Assembly: GCF_022815725.1 (NCBI RefSeq)
Contig: NZ_JALGRF010000007.1
Span: forward strand, 124,001-188,000
Reading direction: 5' to 3'
Source of the DNA: Streptomyces sp. APSN-46.1
GTDB taxonomy: Bacteria; Actinomycetota; Actinomycetes; Streptomycetales; Streptomycetaceae
Length of the DNA stretch: 64,000 nucleotides
Shown: piece after piece, positions 50,393 to 58,555 of the stretch
Layout of the letters: every line of letters starts with the position of its first letter
Position numbering within the stretch: the first letter of the stretch is position 1
Program-made: the position numbers and the translations under genes
Notes under the pieces: model-generated
The model's input: the letters and a program-made list of their open reading frames with translations, nothing else
Database searches by the model: none
Told to the model about the DNA's origin: nothing

Positions 50393-52075
50393 TCAGCCGC
50401 GCTCGCGCAGTTCCCGTCGCAGGATCTTGCCACTGGTCGTCTTGGGCAGAACAGGCAGGATCTCCACCTGCCGCGGGTATTTGTACGCGGCGATGCGCTC
50501 GGCGCAGTACGCGGACAGCTCCCCCGGCTCGGCCGAGGCCCCGGGGCGCAGGCTGACGTACGCCTTCACGCTCTCCCCCCGGTACGGGTCCGGGATGCCG
50601 ACGACGGCCGCCTCGCGCACGGCGGGGTGGGTGTAGAGCACGTCCTCGACCTCGCGCGGCCAGACCTTGAAGCCGGACGCGTTGATCATGTCCTTCTTGC
50701 GGTCGACGACGTACAGCCAGCCGTCGGCGTCCATGAAGCCGACGTCCCCGGTGCGCAGTTCGCCGTCCGGGAAGGCCTTGGCGGTGTCGGCCGGCAGACC
50801 CCAGTAGCCGGGTACGACCTGGGGGCCCCGGACGGCGATCTCGCCGGTCTCGCCGAAGGGCAGCTCGGCTCCGTGCTCGTCGAGGACGCGTATGACGGTG
50901 TCGGCGCCCGGGACCCCGACGGAGAGGGTTCCGGAGACCGGGTCGACGGGCGCTTCGCGGTGCGCGGGCACCGTGGCGCAGGCGGCCGTGGTCTCGGTGA
51001 GGCCGTAGCCGTTGCGCAGGTAGAAGCCGAAGGCGGCGCGCAGCCGCTCGACGAGCGCGGGCGGGAGCGGGGCCCCGCCGGAGGAGATCACGCGGAACGA
51101 GGCGAAGTGGTCCGGGGTGGCGCCGGGGTGGGCGGCGAGGGCCATGAAGGCGGTGGCCGGGCCGACGGTGTAGCCGGGGCGGTGTTCGAGGAAGGCGTCG
51201 AGGACGACGCCCGCCTCGAAGCGGTGGGTCAGGACGAGGGTGCCGGCGTTGGCGAAGCAGGCGGCGAGCTCGCAGACCATGCCGGTGATGTGGAAGAGGG
51301 GGGCGAGGGCGAAGTAGGTCGCGCCCTCGGGGAGCGGGTGGCCGGTGACCTGCCGCGCGGCGTTGTAGATGAGGGCGCCGTGCGGGTTCGTCGCGCCCTT
51401 GGGGGTGCCGGAGGTCCCGGAGGTGTAGCTGATGAGGGCGGTGTCGGCGGCGGTCGGGCCCGGGTCCGGCGGGGCCGGGTGGCCCTGGCGGGCCACCGTG
51501 GCGAGGTCGGCGGCGTCCGCGGCCCGCGGCAGCCGGCCGGCGGGCGCGAGGACGCGGAGGTCGCCGCGGGTCTGGAAGTCCAGGTCGGAGGCGGTCAGGG
51601 CGGTCCGTACGCCGGCCGCGCGCGCGGCCTCGCGCAGGTACTCCGCCCACGCGCGGCCGTCGCAGACCAGCGCGGCGGCCCCGGAGTCGCGGAGGATGTG
51701 CCCGGCCTCGGCGCTCTTGTACATCGGATTGAGCGGGACGACGACCGCTCCGGCCTTCCAGGCGGCCAGGACGGCCAGCACGAAGTGCGGGGTGTTCTGG
51801 AGCATGACCGCGACCCGGTCGCCGCGGCCGATGCCCTGGGCGGCCAGGTATCCGGCGGCGGAGTCGGAGAGCGCGTCGGCCTCGGCGTAGTCGATCCGGC
51901 CGTCGAAATAGGCCAGCGCGGTGCGCTTCGGGGCCCGGGCGACGGAGTCGCGGAAGGCGTGCAGGACGCTCGGCGGGGGCGCGATCGGCGCCCGCTGGGC
52001 CGGGCTGAGCCGCCCGAGCCAGGGCTTCGCCGCGTACCGGGACGGCTCCGGTGCTTCGCTGCCTTCCGGCGTCAC
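50393..52075 (-). CDS. Fatty-acyl-CoA ligase (AMP-binding)
   Basis: Adenylate-forming enzyme activating a carboxylic acid with ATP and CoA; 560 aa. P-loop ISYTSGTSGTPKGATNPHGAL, A5 NGYGLTETTAAC, A7/A8 ELRTGDVGFMDADGWLYVVDRKKD, and catalytic Lys near the C-terminus TTSGKILRRELRERG. The GTG at 52075 overlaps the TGA of the SDR gene (GTGA) behind GGGAGAAG; an ATG at 52087 is the alternative. Co-transcribed with the SDR and TetR genes, hence part of a fatty-acid or branched-acid catabolic set. Confidence 0.92.
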   Translation of the reverse strand: MTPEGSEAPEPSRYAAKPWLGRLSPAQRAPIAPPPSVLHAFRDSVARAPKRTALAYFDGRIDYAEADALSDSAAGYLAAQGIGRGDRVAVMLQNTPHFVLAVLAAWKAGAVVVPLNPMYKSAEAGHILRDSGAAALVCDGRAWAEYLREAARAAGVRTALTASDLDFQTRGDLRVLAPAGRLPRAADAADLATVARQGHPAPPDPGPTAADTALISYTSGTSGTPKGATNPHGALIYNAARQVTGHPLPEGATYFALAPLFHITGMVCELAACFANAGTLVLTHRFEAGVVLDAFLEHRPGYTVGPATAFMALAAHPGATPDHFASFRVISSGGAPLPPALVERLRAAFGFYLRNGYGLTETTAACATVPAHREAPVDPVSGTLSVGVPGADTVIRVLDEHGAELPFGETGEIAVRGPQVVPGYWGLPADTAKAFPDGELRTGDVGFMDADGWLYVVDRKKDMINASGFKVWPREVEDVLYTHPAVREAAVVGIPDPYRGESVKAYVSLRPGASAEPGELSAYCAERIAAYKYPRQVEILPVLPKTTSGKILRRELRERG

Positions 52076-52836
52076 GACTTCTCCCATGTCCGCTGGAGGT
52101 GGTTCATGCCGCCCAGCCAGCGGTCCGTATCGGTGGCGCGGGCGGCGTAGAACTCCGCGACCTCGGGGTGCGGGAGGATCAAGAACCGGCCCTTCTCCAT
52201 GCCGTCGAACAGCGCGTCCGCGACCGCTTCCGGCTCGATCGCGGTCGGCGCCAGGACGAGGTCGCCCGCCGAGCCCGCGGCGGTCAGCATGTCGGTGCGC
52301 ACACCCTGCGGGCAGATCGCGTGGACCTGGACGCCGCGGTGGCGGTAGGTCAGCGAGAGCCATTCCGCGAAGGCGAGGGCACCGTGCTTGGTGACACTGT
52401 ACGGCGCCGCCCCGATCATGGTCAGGAGCCCGGCGGCGGAGACGGTGGACACGAAGCGGCCGCTCCCCCGCTCCAGCCAGTCCGGCAGCAGCGCCCGGGC
52501 GGCGCGGACGTGGGCCATGACGTTGACCTCCCAGGCCGCCTCCCACACGGTCTCGTCGGCGAAGGCGTCGCCGCCCGAGGCGAGTCCGGCGTTGGCGCAG
52601 TAGACGTCCACCCGGCCCCCGAGGGCCTCGCGGGCCTCCGCCACGACCGCCGAGGCGTCGCCGGGCAGGGCGATCGCGCGGGCGCCGATCGCGCCGGCCA
52701 CGGAGGCGGCCTTGGCCGCGTCGAGGTCGTTGACCACCACGGTGGCCCCTTCGGCGGCGAAGCGCCGCGCGAGCGCGGCTCCGATGCCGCCGCCCGCTCC
52801 GGTGACGACGACTCGCTGGTCCTGGTACGCGTTCAC
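52072..52836 (-). CDS. Short-chain dehydrogenase/reductase
   Basis: 254 aa classical SDR, NAD(P)H-dependent. Cofactor motif VVVTGAGGGIGAALARRFAAEG, D in VNDLDAAKA favouring NAD, NAG motif YCANAGLASG, catalytic Ser in STVSAAG and Y-x3-K in YSVTKHG. GTG at 52836 (VNAYQDQRV) has AAAGG eight bases upstream; an in-frame GTG nine bases earlier overlaps that site. First gene of SDR-ligase-TetR. Probably handles a hydroxyacyl intermediate. Confidence 0.9.
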   Translation of the reverse strand: MNAYQDQRVVVTGAGGGIGAALARRFAAEGATVVVNDLDAAKAASVAGAIGARAIALPGDASAVVAEAREALGGRVDVYCANAGLASGGDAFADETVWEAAWEVNVMAHVRAARALLPDWLERGSGRFVSTVSAAGLLTMIGAAPYSVTKHGALAFAEWLSLTYRHRGVQVHAICPQGVRTDMLTAAGSAGDLVLAPTAIEPEAVADALFDGMEKGRFLILPHPEVAEFYAARATDTDRWLGGMNHLQRTWEKS

Positions 52837-52892
52837 GGGGATCACCTTTCGGGCGGCGCTGCCGGCTGTTCCGATCTACCGATGCCGGGCAG

Positions 52893-52910
52893 ACTAACCA
52901 GTCGGTATGT
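52893..52910. promoter_or_regulatory. Candidate TetR operator upstream of the SDR-ligase-TetR genes
   Basis: ACTAACCAGTCGGTATGT; the reverse strand carries ATACCGACTGGT, identical for 12 bases to the site at 47231. It lies 61 bases upstream of the SDR start. Confidence 0.6.
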
Positions 52911-52945
52911 CGGGATGGAAGGGGGGCGGCTCTTAACGTGGCGGG

Positions 52946-54226
52946 ATGAGTCTGTCGCGACGGGGGTTGCTGGGACTGGCCGGGAGCGCCGGGGCCCTGG
53001 GGGCGGTGGGGGCCGCGGTTACGGGGGTTGAGGGGGCCGCGGGGCCGGGGGCGGCGGGGGCCGCCGCCGGGGCGGGCCGGGTGTGCACCGGGTTCGAGCG
53101 GCTCGCCGCGGCCGGATACGACGTACTGGCCGGGCAACGGGTGGGCGTGGTCACCAACCCCACCGGGATCACCGCCGACGCCCGGCACCTGGTCGACGTA
53201 CTCCACGCGGACGAACGGGTGGACCTGGTCGCGGTGTTCGGGCCGGAGCACGGGTTCCGGGGGACGGCGCAGGCGGGCGATTCGGAGGGAGCCGGTCGCG
53301 ATCCGGCGACCGGGCTGCCGGTGTACGACACGTACGGCAAGAGCGGTCAGGCGCTCGCGGACGTGTTCACGACGGCCGGGATCGACACGGTCGTCTTCGA
53401 CATCCAGGACGTCGGGGCCCGCTTCTACACCTACATCTGGACCCTCTACGACTGCATGCGCGCGGCCGCGCTCGCCGGCAAGGCGGTGGTGGTCCTGGAC
53501 CGGCCCAATCCGGTGGGCGGCATCCGGGCGGCGGGGCCGGTGCTGGAGCGGCCGTACGCGAGTTTCGTGGGCCGGGAGCCGATCGCGCTCGCGCACGGGA
53601 TGACGGCGGCGGAGCTGGCGCTGCTGTTCAACGGCGAGTTCCTGACAGGGAATCGGGCAGAACTGCGGACGGTACGGATGACCGGCTGGCGGCGGGACGC
53701 CCTCTTCGGGACGACCGGACTGCCGTGGGTGCCGCCGAGCCCGAACATGCCAACGCCGGACACGGCCCTCGCGTACGCCGGCACCTGCCTGTTCGAGGGG
53801 ACGAACCTGTCCGAGGGGCGGGGGACGACCACGCCCTTCGAGGTGCTGGGAGCGGAGGGCCTCGACCGGCGCTGGGCGGAGGCGGCGACCGCGCTCGAAC
53901 TGCCCGGGGTGTGGTTCCGGGAGTCCTATTTCACGCCGACCTTCTCCAAGCACACCGGGAAGCCGTGCGGCGGGGTCCGGCTGATCGTGCACGACCGGGC
54001 GGCCTTCGATCCGGTGCGGGCCGGAATCGGGCTGCTGGTCACCGCGCGCCGGAGCTGGAGCGGCTTCGCCTGGCGCGCGGACCACTGGATCGACCGGCTG
54101 ACGGGCTCGGACCGGGTGCGGACGCTCGTGGACGCGGGGGCCGGGGTGGACGAGATCGCGGGCGACTGGGCGGCGGGGCTGGAGCGGTTCGCGGCGGTGC
54201 GCGAGGAGTACCTCCTCTACCCGTGA
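52946..54226 (+). CDS. NamZ-type exo-beta-N-acetylmuramidase (DUF1343)
   Basis: 426 aa secreted protein. Twin-arginine-like signal MSLSRRGLLGLAGSAGALGA with an Ala/Gly-rich region to about 45. The DUF1343 body has VGVVTNPTGI, VAVFGPEHGFRG, YDTYGKSG, DIQDVGARFYTYIWTL and CLFEGTNLSEGRGTT. The family characterised as NamZ removes non-reducing N-acetylmuramic acid from peptidoglycan fragments, so a role in wall recycling is likely. Start 52946. Divergent from the SDR gene. Confidence 0.9.
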   Translation: MSLSRRGLLGLAGSAGALGAVGAAVTGVEGAAGPGAAGAAAGAGRVCTGFERLAAAGYDVLAGQRVGVVTNPTGITADARHLVDVLHADERVDLVAVFGPEHGFRGTAQAGDSEGAGRDPATGLPVYDTYGKSGQALADVFTTAGIDTVVFDIQDVGARFYTYIWTLYDCMRAAALAGKAVVVLDRPNPVGGIRAAGPVLERPYASFVGREPIALAHGMTAAELALLFNGEFLTGNRAELRTVRMTGWRRDALFGTTGLPWVPPSPNMPTPDTALAYAGTCLFEGTNLSEGRGTTTPFEVLGAEGLDRRWAEAATALELPGVWFRESYFTPTFSKHTGKPCGGVRLIVHDRAAFDPVRAGIGLLVTARRSWSGFAWRADHWIDRLTGSDRVRTLVDAGAGVDEIAGDWAAGLERFAAVREEYLLYP

Positions 54227-54334
54227 CCCGGCGACCCGGTGACGTGGCGACCCGGTGGCGTCGCGGGGCTGGCCGGGCGGGCGTGGCAGCGGGATGCTGA
54301 CCGCACCGGAGGCACGGTGTGGAGGGGGACGGTC

Positions 54335-55720
54335 ATGGCGGACATCGGCGCGGTCGGCGGCAGCGGGACGGGCGGCGTGGGGGTGGGGCCCTACGAGGAG
54401 CTGACCTTCGACGCCGAGGGGGACGTGGACCGCGGCACGCGGGAGGCGGTGGCCGGGATGGAGGCCACCGACCTGGTGGTCTTCGCGCACGGCTGGAACA
54501 GCGACCGGTCCACGGCGACCCGCCTCTTCGACCGGTTCTTCGCCCCGTTCCCGGGGCTGGTGGGGCCGGGGGTGCGGCTGGGGTACGTGGGGGTGGTCTG
54601 GCCATCGATCCGGTTCTCGGACGAGCCGATACCGGACTTCGACGCGCGGGGAGCTCTGCTCGCGGAACCCGGCCACGGGACGGCGCTGGACCCCGCCACG
54701 CGGCGGGCGCTGGGCGCGTTCTGGCCGGGGCGGGAGGCGGAGCTGGACCGGGTCGCCGAACTGCTGGAGGACCGGCCCGAGTCGGAGGCGGCCTTCATCG
54801 AATTCGGGGCCCTGGTACGGGAGCTGGCGGGCGTTGAGGCGGCGGGGGCGGCGGGCCCGGTGGGTGCAGCGCGCGCGGCGGGCGCGGTGAATGCGGCCGA
54901 GGGGAGCGGCGGCCCGGGGGCCGGCCTGGGGGGCGGGGCTCTTGACGTGCCCGCGATGTTCACCGCGGACGTCCTGGAGGTGTGCCGGGCCTTCACCGAG
55001 GCGCTGGCCGAGGCGGGCGGGCCCGTCGGCGAGCGGGGCCTCTCCGTCGGCGGCGGGCTGCGCACCCTGTGGGGCGGCGCGAAGGAGGTGCTGCGGCAGG
55101 CCACGTACTTCGAGATGAAGAAGCGGGCCGGCGTCGTCGGCGAGCGCGGACTCGGCCCGGTGCTGGCAGAGCTCGCGGGCCGCCGGCCGGCACTGCGGAT
55201 CCACCTGGTCGGCCACAGCTTCGGCGCCCGGGTGGTGTCGTTCTCGCTGCGCGCGCTGCCGGACGGGGCGCGGCACGTGAAATCCCTGACGCTGCTCCAG
55301 GGCGCCTTCTCCCATTACGCCTTCGCCGACCGCCTGCCCCACGACACGGGCCGGGGCGGCGCCCTGCGGGGCCTCCAGCGACGGGTGGACGGCCCGGCGG
55401 TGGCCTGCCACTCCCCGTACGACACCTCGCTGAAGGTGTTCTATCCGCTGGCCTCCCGGATGGCACGGGATTCGGCCGGTCTGCTGGGCTTCGACGAGCG
55501 GTGGGGCGCGATCGGGCACGACGGGGTGCGGGCGGTGCCGGGCGCACCGAGGCTGAGCCTCGACGAGGTGCTGCGCTCGGGGCTGCCGGCGAGCGGTTGC
55601 GTCAGCGTGGACGCGGGCTCCGTGGTCCGCCGCGGCGGGGCTCCGTCGGGGGCGCACAGCGACATCTGCCACGAGGAACTGGCCCGGGTGGTGGTTGTCG
55701 CGGGGCGCATGGGGCGCTGA
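54335..55720 (+). CDS. Alpha/beta-hydrolase-fold protein
   Basis: 461 aa. LVVFAHGWNSDRSTATRLFDRFF supplies the oxyanion-hole HGW; nucleophile elbow IHLVGHSFGARVVSF with S295; so a serine hydrolase (lipase/esterase type). A Gly/Ala-rich insert of about 45 residues (VEAAGAAGPVGAARAAGAVN and following) separates the two halves. Candidate catalytic His near the end is in HSDICHEEL or HGW. No signal peptide. ATG at 54335 after GGAGGGGG, in frame with earlier non-supported starts. Substrate unknown. Confidence 0.82.
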   Translation: MADIGAVGGSGTGGVGVGPYEELTFDAEGDVDRGTREAVAGMEATDLVVFAHGWNSDRSTATRLFDRFFAPFPGLVGPGVRLGYVGVVWPSIRFSDEPIPDFDARGALLAEPGHGTALDPATRRALGAFWPGREAELDRVAELLEDRPESEAAFIEFGALVRELAGVEAAGAAGPVGAARAAGAVNAAEGSGGPGAGLGGGALDVPAMFTADVLEVCRAFTEALAEAGGPVGERGLSVGGGLRTLWGGAKEVLRQATYFEMKKRAGVVGERGLGPVLAELAGRRPALRIHLVGHSFGARVVSFSLRALPDGARHVKSLTLLQGAFSHYAFADRLPHDTGRGGALRGLQRRVDGPAVACHSPYDTSLKVFYPLASRMARDSAGLLGFDERWGAIGHDGVRAVPGAPRLSLDEVLRSGLPASGCVSVDAGSVVRRGGAPSGAHSDICHEELARVVVVAGRMGR

Positions 55721-55873
55721 CTTCCGGCCATGTGCCACCCGCACGCCTCGACCGCCCCCGCATGCGCCCACATCTCGCCGGGCATGTTGGGCACGTCGGA
55801 GCGTGTGGCGTCGTTCGACCTTGTACGACGCCTCGGTGCGGGCGTGGGCATGGGCGTGGCGGAGGTGAGGGTG

Positions 55874-56479
55874 ATGGCGGGTTTCCGGAGTCTGGCCTAC
55901 CAGGTGCGCGACGCGCGGAACGACCGGGCCTTGCGGCGTCACTCGCTGCGCCGCTGCCTGGAGCGGTTCGCGCCGTACGGGCACCGGGCGACCTGGTGGC
56001 ATCTGTGCGACCGGCACGGGATCGCCCCCGAGGACCGGGGGGCCGATCCGTTGCGGCTGGTCGCGGCGCTGGAGGAGTTGGAGGAGGCGCGGGCCGTCTG
56101 GCTGGAGTACGAGCGCCAGTTCGCGGCGCGGCGCCGGCGGGAGAAGCACGACGGGCTGCGCCGGCCGGAGTGGGCGTGGGGCGGCAGCGGGGACGCCGTG
56201 GTGCGGTGCGCCGATCCGGGGGTGCGGCCGGAGGGGACGCTGGGCGAGGTGTTGCGGCGGCTGATCCGGGCGCTGGAGTCGGAGCCCGGGACGGCGTGCC
56301 CAGTCTGCGGTGAGCGGGAGCTGCGCTGGCCGCCGCCGGGGACGGGACGCGGGCGCTGGGCGGCGGGCGCCGGGGCCTGGGCGTGGGACGGGCCGGTGTG
56401 CGGGGGCTGCGGAATCGTGGTGCCCAGACCGGCGCTGGCCGACGCGTTGGCGGAGGCCCCTTCGGCGGGCGCGGCGTGA
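55874..56479 (+). CDS. Zinc-ribbon protein, unknown function
   Basis: 201 aa. Arg-rich helical N-terminus (MAGFRSLAYQVRDARNDRALRRHSLRRCLERFAPYGHRATWWHLCDRHGI) and a C-terminal CPVCGERELRW ... PVCGGCGIVVPRP that can bind one zinc through two CxxC pairs. ATG at 55874 with GGAGG eight bases upstream. The stop overlaps a possible GTG of the next gene. Basic surface plus zinc ribbon suggests a nucleic-acid or ribosome partner, but that is only inference. Confidence 0.72.
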   Translation: MAGFRSLAYQVRDARNDRALRRHSLRRCLERFAPYGHRATWWHLCDRHGIAPEDRGADPLRLVAALEELEEARAVWLEYERQFAARRRREKHDGLRRPEWAWGGSGDAVVRCADPGVRPEGTLGEVLRRLIRALESEPGTACPVCGERELRWPPPGTGRGRWAAGAGAWAWDGPVCGGCGIVVPRPALADALAEAPSAGAA

Positions 56480-56496
56480 GGTCTGGGGGGCGGGCC

Positions 56497-57354
56497 GTGC
56501 CGGGGGTCTCGCCGCGGGTAGCTCCGCAGGTTTCGTTGCAGGTCTCGCTGAACGGTTCCCGGGGCGCGGCCGAGGGGGGCGCCGTGCCGATGTCCCCCGA
56601 GGATCTCGTGGAGGCGGCGTTGGGGGCCGTCGCCGCCGGGGCCGGGGAGGTGCTGGTGCACCCGCGCACCCCGTGCGGGCGGGAGAGCCTGTCGCCCCGC
56701 GTGGTGGGCCCGGCGCTGGAGGCGCTGCGGGGCGCGGGGATCGGCGTACCGGTCACGGTGCCCGCGGCCGTCGGGGCCGAGCCGGATGCGGCGGGGCGGC
56801 TGGAGCGGGTGCGGTCCTGGGCGGTCCTGCCCGACCGGGCGGCGGTGGACTTCGGGGAGCCCGGCGCCGAGGAGCTGGCCCTGGCCCTGCTGGAGCGGGG
56901 GGTCGCGGTGGACGCGGTGGTGGCGCTGGGCGGGCCCGCCGGGCCGGAGCCGCTCGCCCGGTTCCTGGCCTGGCCGGCTCCGGACCACGGGCGGGTGCGA
57001 CTGGTGGCGGAGCCGGCGACGGCCGATCCGGCGCTGGTGGCGGGGCTGCGCTGGCTGCCGCCGGTGCCGGTCGTGCTGTGCGGGCGGGAGGCCGCCGCCT
57101 GGCCGGTGCTGCGCCTGGCCGCGCGGTGTGGCACGGGCGCGCGGATCGGCGTAGGGGACGTACTGCGGCTGCCGGACGGGCGGCCGGCCCGGTCGAACGC
57201 CGAGCTGGTACGGGCAGCGATCGCGGAACTGACCTCGCCCGCCGACGGGGGCGCGGCGGGTGCCGGCGCGGGCCGGGGGCAGCCGGTGCTGAGGCCGGGG
57301 CCGGTACCAGCGCGGGTGCTTGAGGCCGGGGCCGGTACCAGCGCGGGTGCTTGA
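56497..57354 (+). CDS. BKACE-family (3-keto-5-aminohexanoate cleavage-like) protein with altered active site
   Basis: 285 aa, TIM-barrel Kce/BKACE family (PF05853): VSLNGSRGAAEGGAVPMSPEDLVEAALGAVAAGAGEVLVHPR, RVRSWAVLPDRAAVDF, AAAWPVLRLAARCGTGARIGVGDVLRLPDGRPARSNAELV. Family members bind zinc through HxH and a Glu in GxED. Here HxHP reads LVHP (L53) and GLED reads GVGD (G220), and LHG reads LCG. Catalysis as a beta-keto acid cleavage enzyme is therefore doubtful. The start is uncertain: GTG 56497 (GGGG upstream) or GTG 56476 overlapping the previous stop. The C-terminus runs into the repeat zone. Confidence 0.78.
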   Translation: MPGVSPRVAPQVSLQVSLNGSRGAAEGGAVPMSPEDLVEAALGAVAAGAGEVLVHPRTPCGRESLSPRVVGPALEALRGAGIGVPVTVPAAVGAEPDAAGRLERVRSWAVLPDRAAVDFGEPGAEELALALLERGVAVDAVVALGGPAGPEPLARFLAWPAPDHGRVRLVAEPATADPALVAGLRWLPPVPVVLCGREAAAWPVLRLAARCGTGARIGVGDVLRLPDGRPARSNAELVRAAIAELTSPADGGAAGAGAGRGQPVLRPGPVPARVLEAGAGTSAGA

Positions 57355-57535
57355 GGCCGGGGCCGGTGCTGGCGCGGGTGCTGAGGCCGGGGCGGGCACG
57401 GGTGCTGAGGCTGGGGCGGGTGTCGGCGGGGACGCCGGAGCCGGGGCCGGTGCCGGGGCCGGGGCCGGCGGGGGTGCCGGGGCCGGGGCCGGCGCGGGTG
57501 CTGAGGCCGGGGCCGGTGCCGGGGCGGGGTTATAG
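57285..57535. repeat. GCCGGGGCCGGTGCC-type degenerate tandem repeats
   Basis: Many imperfect copies of GAGGCCGGGGCCGGTNCCNGCGCGGGTGCT-like units. They include the last codons of the BKACE gene and fill the space to soxR. Frames through it would code only Gly/Ala/Pro. Non-coding outside the BKACE tail. Confidence 0.85.
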
Positions 57536-57973
57536 GCGGGAGCCGGTGAGGCGTTCGCCGAAGACGTCGTCCGGGTTGGACAGCGCGCAGTTCTCCAGGG
57601 AGAGGCAGCCGCAGCCGATGCAGTCCGTCAGGTGGTCGCGCAGGCGGCCGAGTTGGGTGATCCGCCGGTCGAGCTCGGCGCGCCAGGCCTCGGAGAGCCG
57701 GGCCCAGTCCTCGCGGTTGGGGGTGCGCTCCTCGGGCAGCCTGGAGAGGGCCTCGCGGATGCTGGCGAGCGGGATGCCGACGCGCTGGGCGGCCCGTACG
57801 AAGGCCACCCGGCGCAGCGCGTCTCGGCTGTAGCGGCGCTGGTTGCCGGAGGTGCGGCGGCTGGCGATCAGGCCCTTGGCCTCGTAGAAGTGGAGCGCGG
57901 AGACGGCCACGCCGCTGCGCGCGGACAGCTGGCCGACGGTGAGCTCGTGGATTTTCTCGGGAATCTGCGGCAC
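57530..57973 (-). CDS. soxR: Redox-sensing MerR-family regulator SoxR
   Basis: 147 aa [2Fe-2S] transcription factor. MerR helix-turn-helix LTVGQLSARSGVAVSALHFYEAKGLI (residues 11-36), RRYSRDALRRVAFV wing, dimerisation helix, and the four SoxR cysteines C118-x2-C121-x-C123-x5-C129 in CIGCGCLSLENC. In Streptomyces SoxR responds to redox-active antibiotics such as actinorhodin and induces oxidoreductases and exporters. GTG start at 57973. The neighbours are not typical SoxR targets, so its targets lie elsewhere. Confidence 0.95.
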   Translation of the reverse strand: MPQIPEKIHELTVGQLSARSGVAVSALHFYEAKGLIASRRTSGNQRRYSRDALRRVAFVRAAQRVGIPLASIREALSRLPEERTPNREDWARLSEAWRAELDRRITQLGRLRDHLTDCIGCGCLSLENCALSNPDDVFGERLTGSRL

Positions 57974-58045
57974 CCGTCCGAGCCTAGTCGGACGGCTCGG
58001 ACTCCGTTGACAGATACATGCGGCCCCACCATGCTGAGCAGGCGC

Positions 58046-58059
58046 TGAGCAAGCGCTTA
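58046..58059. promoter_or_regulatory. Candidate TetR operator TGAGCAAGCGCTTA upstream of the MaoC gene
   Basis: Contains perfect AAGCGCTT. The identical 14-mer occurs at 59231-59244 upstream of the adjacent TetR gene. Distance to the MaoC start is 34 bases. Confidence 0.62.
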
Positions 58060-58093
58060 TTCGTCCGGGAGAGCCGGGAGAGGGAGACGACGC

Positions 58094-58555
58094 ATGGCCG
58101 AGCCGAGGATCTTCATGTCCGCCGATGAGCTGAGCGCCGGGATCGGCGAGCCGCTCGGCCCCAGCGGGTGGCTGGAGGTGGACCAGAAGCGGATCGACCT
58201 CTTCGCGGACGCCACCGGCGACCACCAGTGGATCCACGTGGATCCCGAGCGGGCGGCCTCCGGACCGTTCGGTTCCACCATCGCGCACGGCTATCTGACG
58301 CTGTCGCTGCTGCCCAGCCTGGTGCCGCAGATCATGCGGGTCGAGGGCATGAAGATGGGCATCAACTACGGCGTGAACAAGGTGCGCTTCCCGGCTCCGG
58401 TGCCCGTCGGCTCGCGGCTGCGCGCCACCGCGGTGATCACGGAGGTCACGGAGGCGGGCGGCGGCGTCCAGGTCGCGGCCACCGTCATGGTCGAGTGCGA
58501 GGGCTCCGAGAAGCCGGTGTGCGTGGCGGAGTCGGTGTCCCGCTACTACTTCTGA
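58094..58555 (+). CDS. MaoC-family (R)-specific enoyl-CoA hydratase
   Basis: 153 aa hot-dog fold hydratase. Catalytic Asp-His dyad D43 and H48 in ATGDHQWIHVDPERA, and Ser in GPFGSTIAHGYLTL; LYG-type loop NYGVNKVRFPAPVPVGSRLR. Adds water to trans-2-enoyl-CoA in fatty-acid degradation or PHA supply. ATG at 58094 with GGGAGA upstream. Its 3' end overlaps that of the TetR gene by ten bases (convergent). The shared TGAGCAAGCGCTTA motif suggests control by that TetR protein. Confidence 0.93.
   Translation: MAEPRIFMSADELSAGIGEPLGPSGWLEVDQKRIDLFADATGDHQWIHVDPERAASGPFGSTIAHGYLTLSLLPSLVPQIMRVEGMKMGINYGVNKVRFPAPVPVGSRLRATAVITEVTEAGGGVQVAATVMVECEGSEKPVCVAESVSRYYF

Noticed and set aside
50393..56149. A minus-strand open frame of almost 2,000 codons
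   Set aside because: Only its downstream part (50393-52075) is the acyl-CoA ligase. The rest is antisense to NamZ, the hydrolase and others, has Arg/Pro-rich shadow composition and no domain. It is an effect of high GC content.
57530..58093. SoxR box between soxR and maoC
   Set aside because: I searched for a CCTCAAG...CTTGAGG-like element and did not see one; the palindrome there fits the TetR motif instead.
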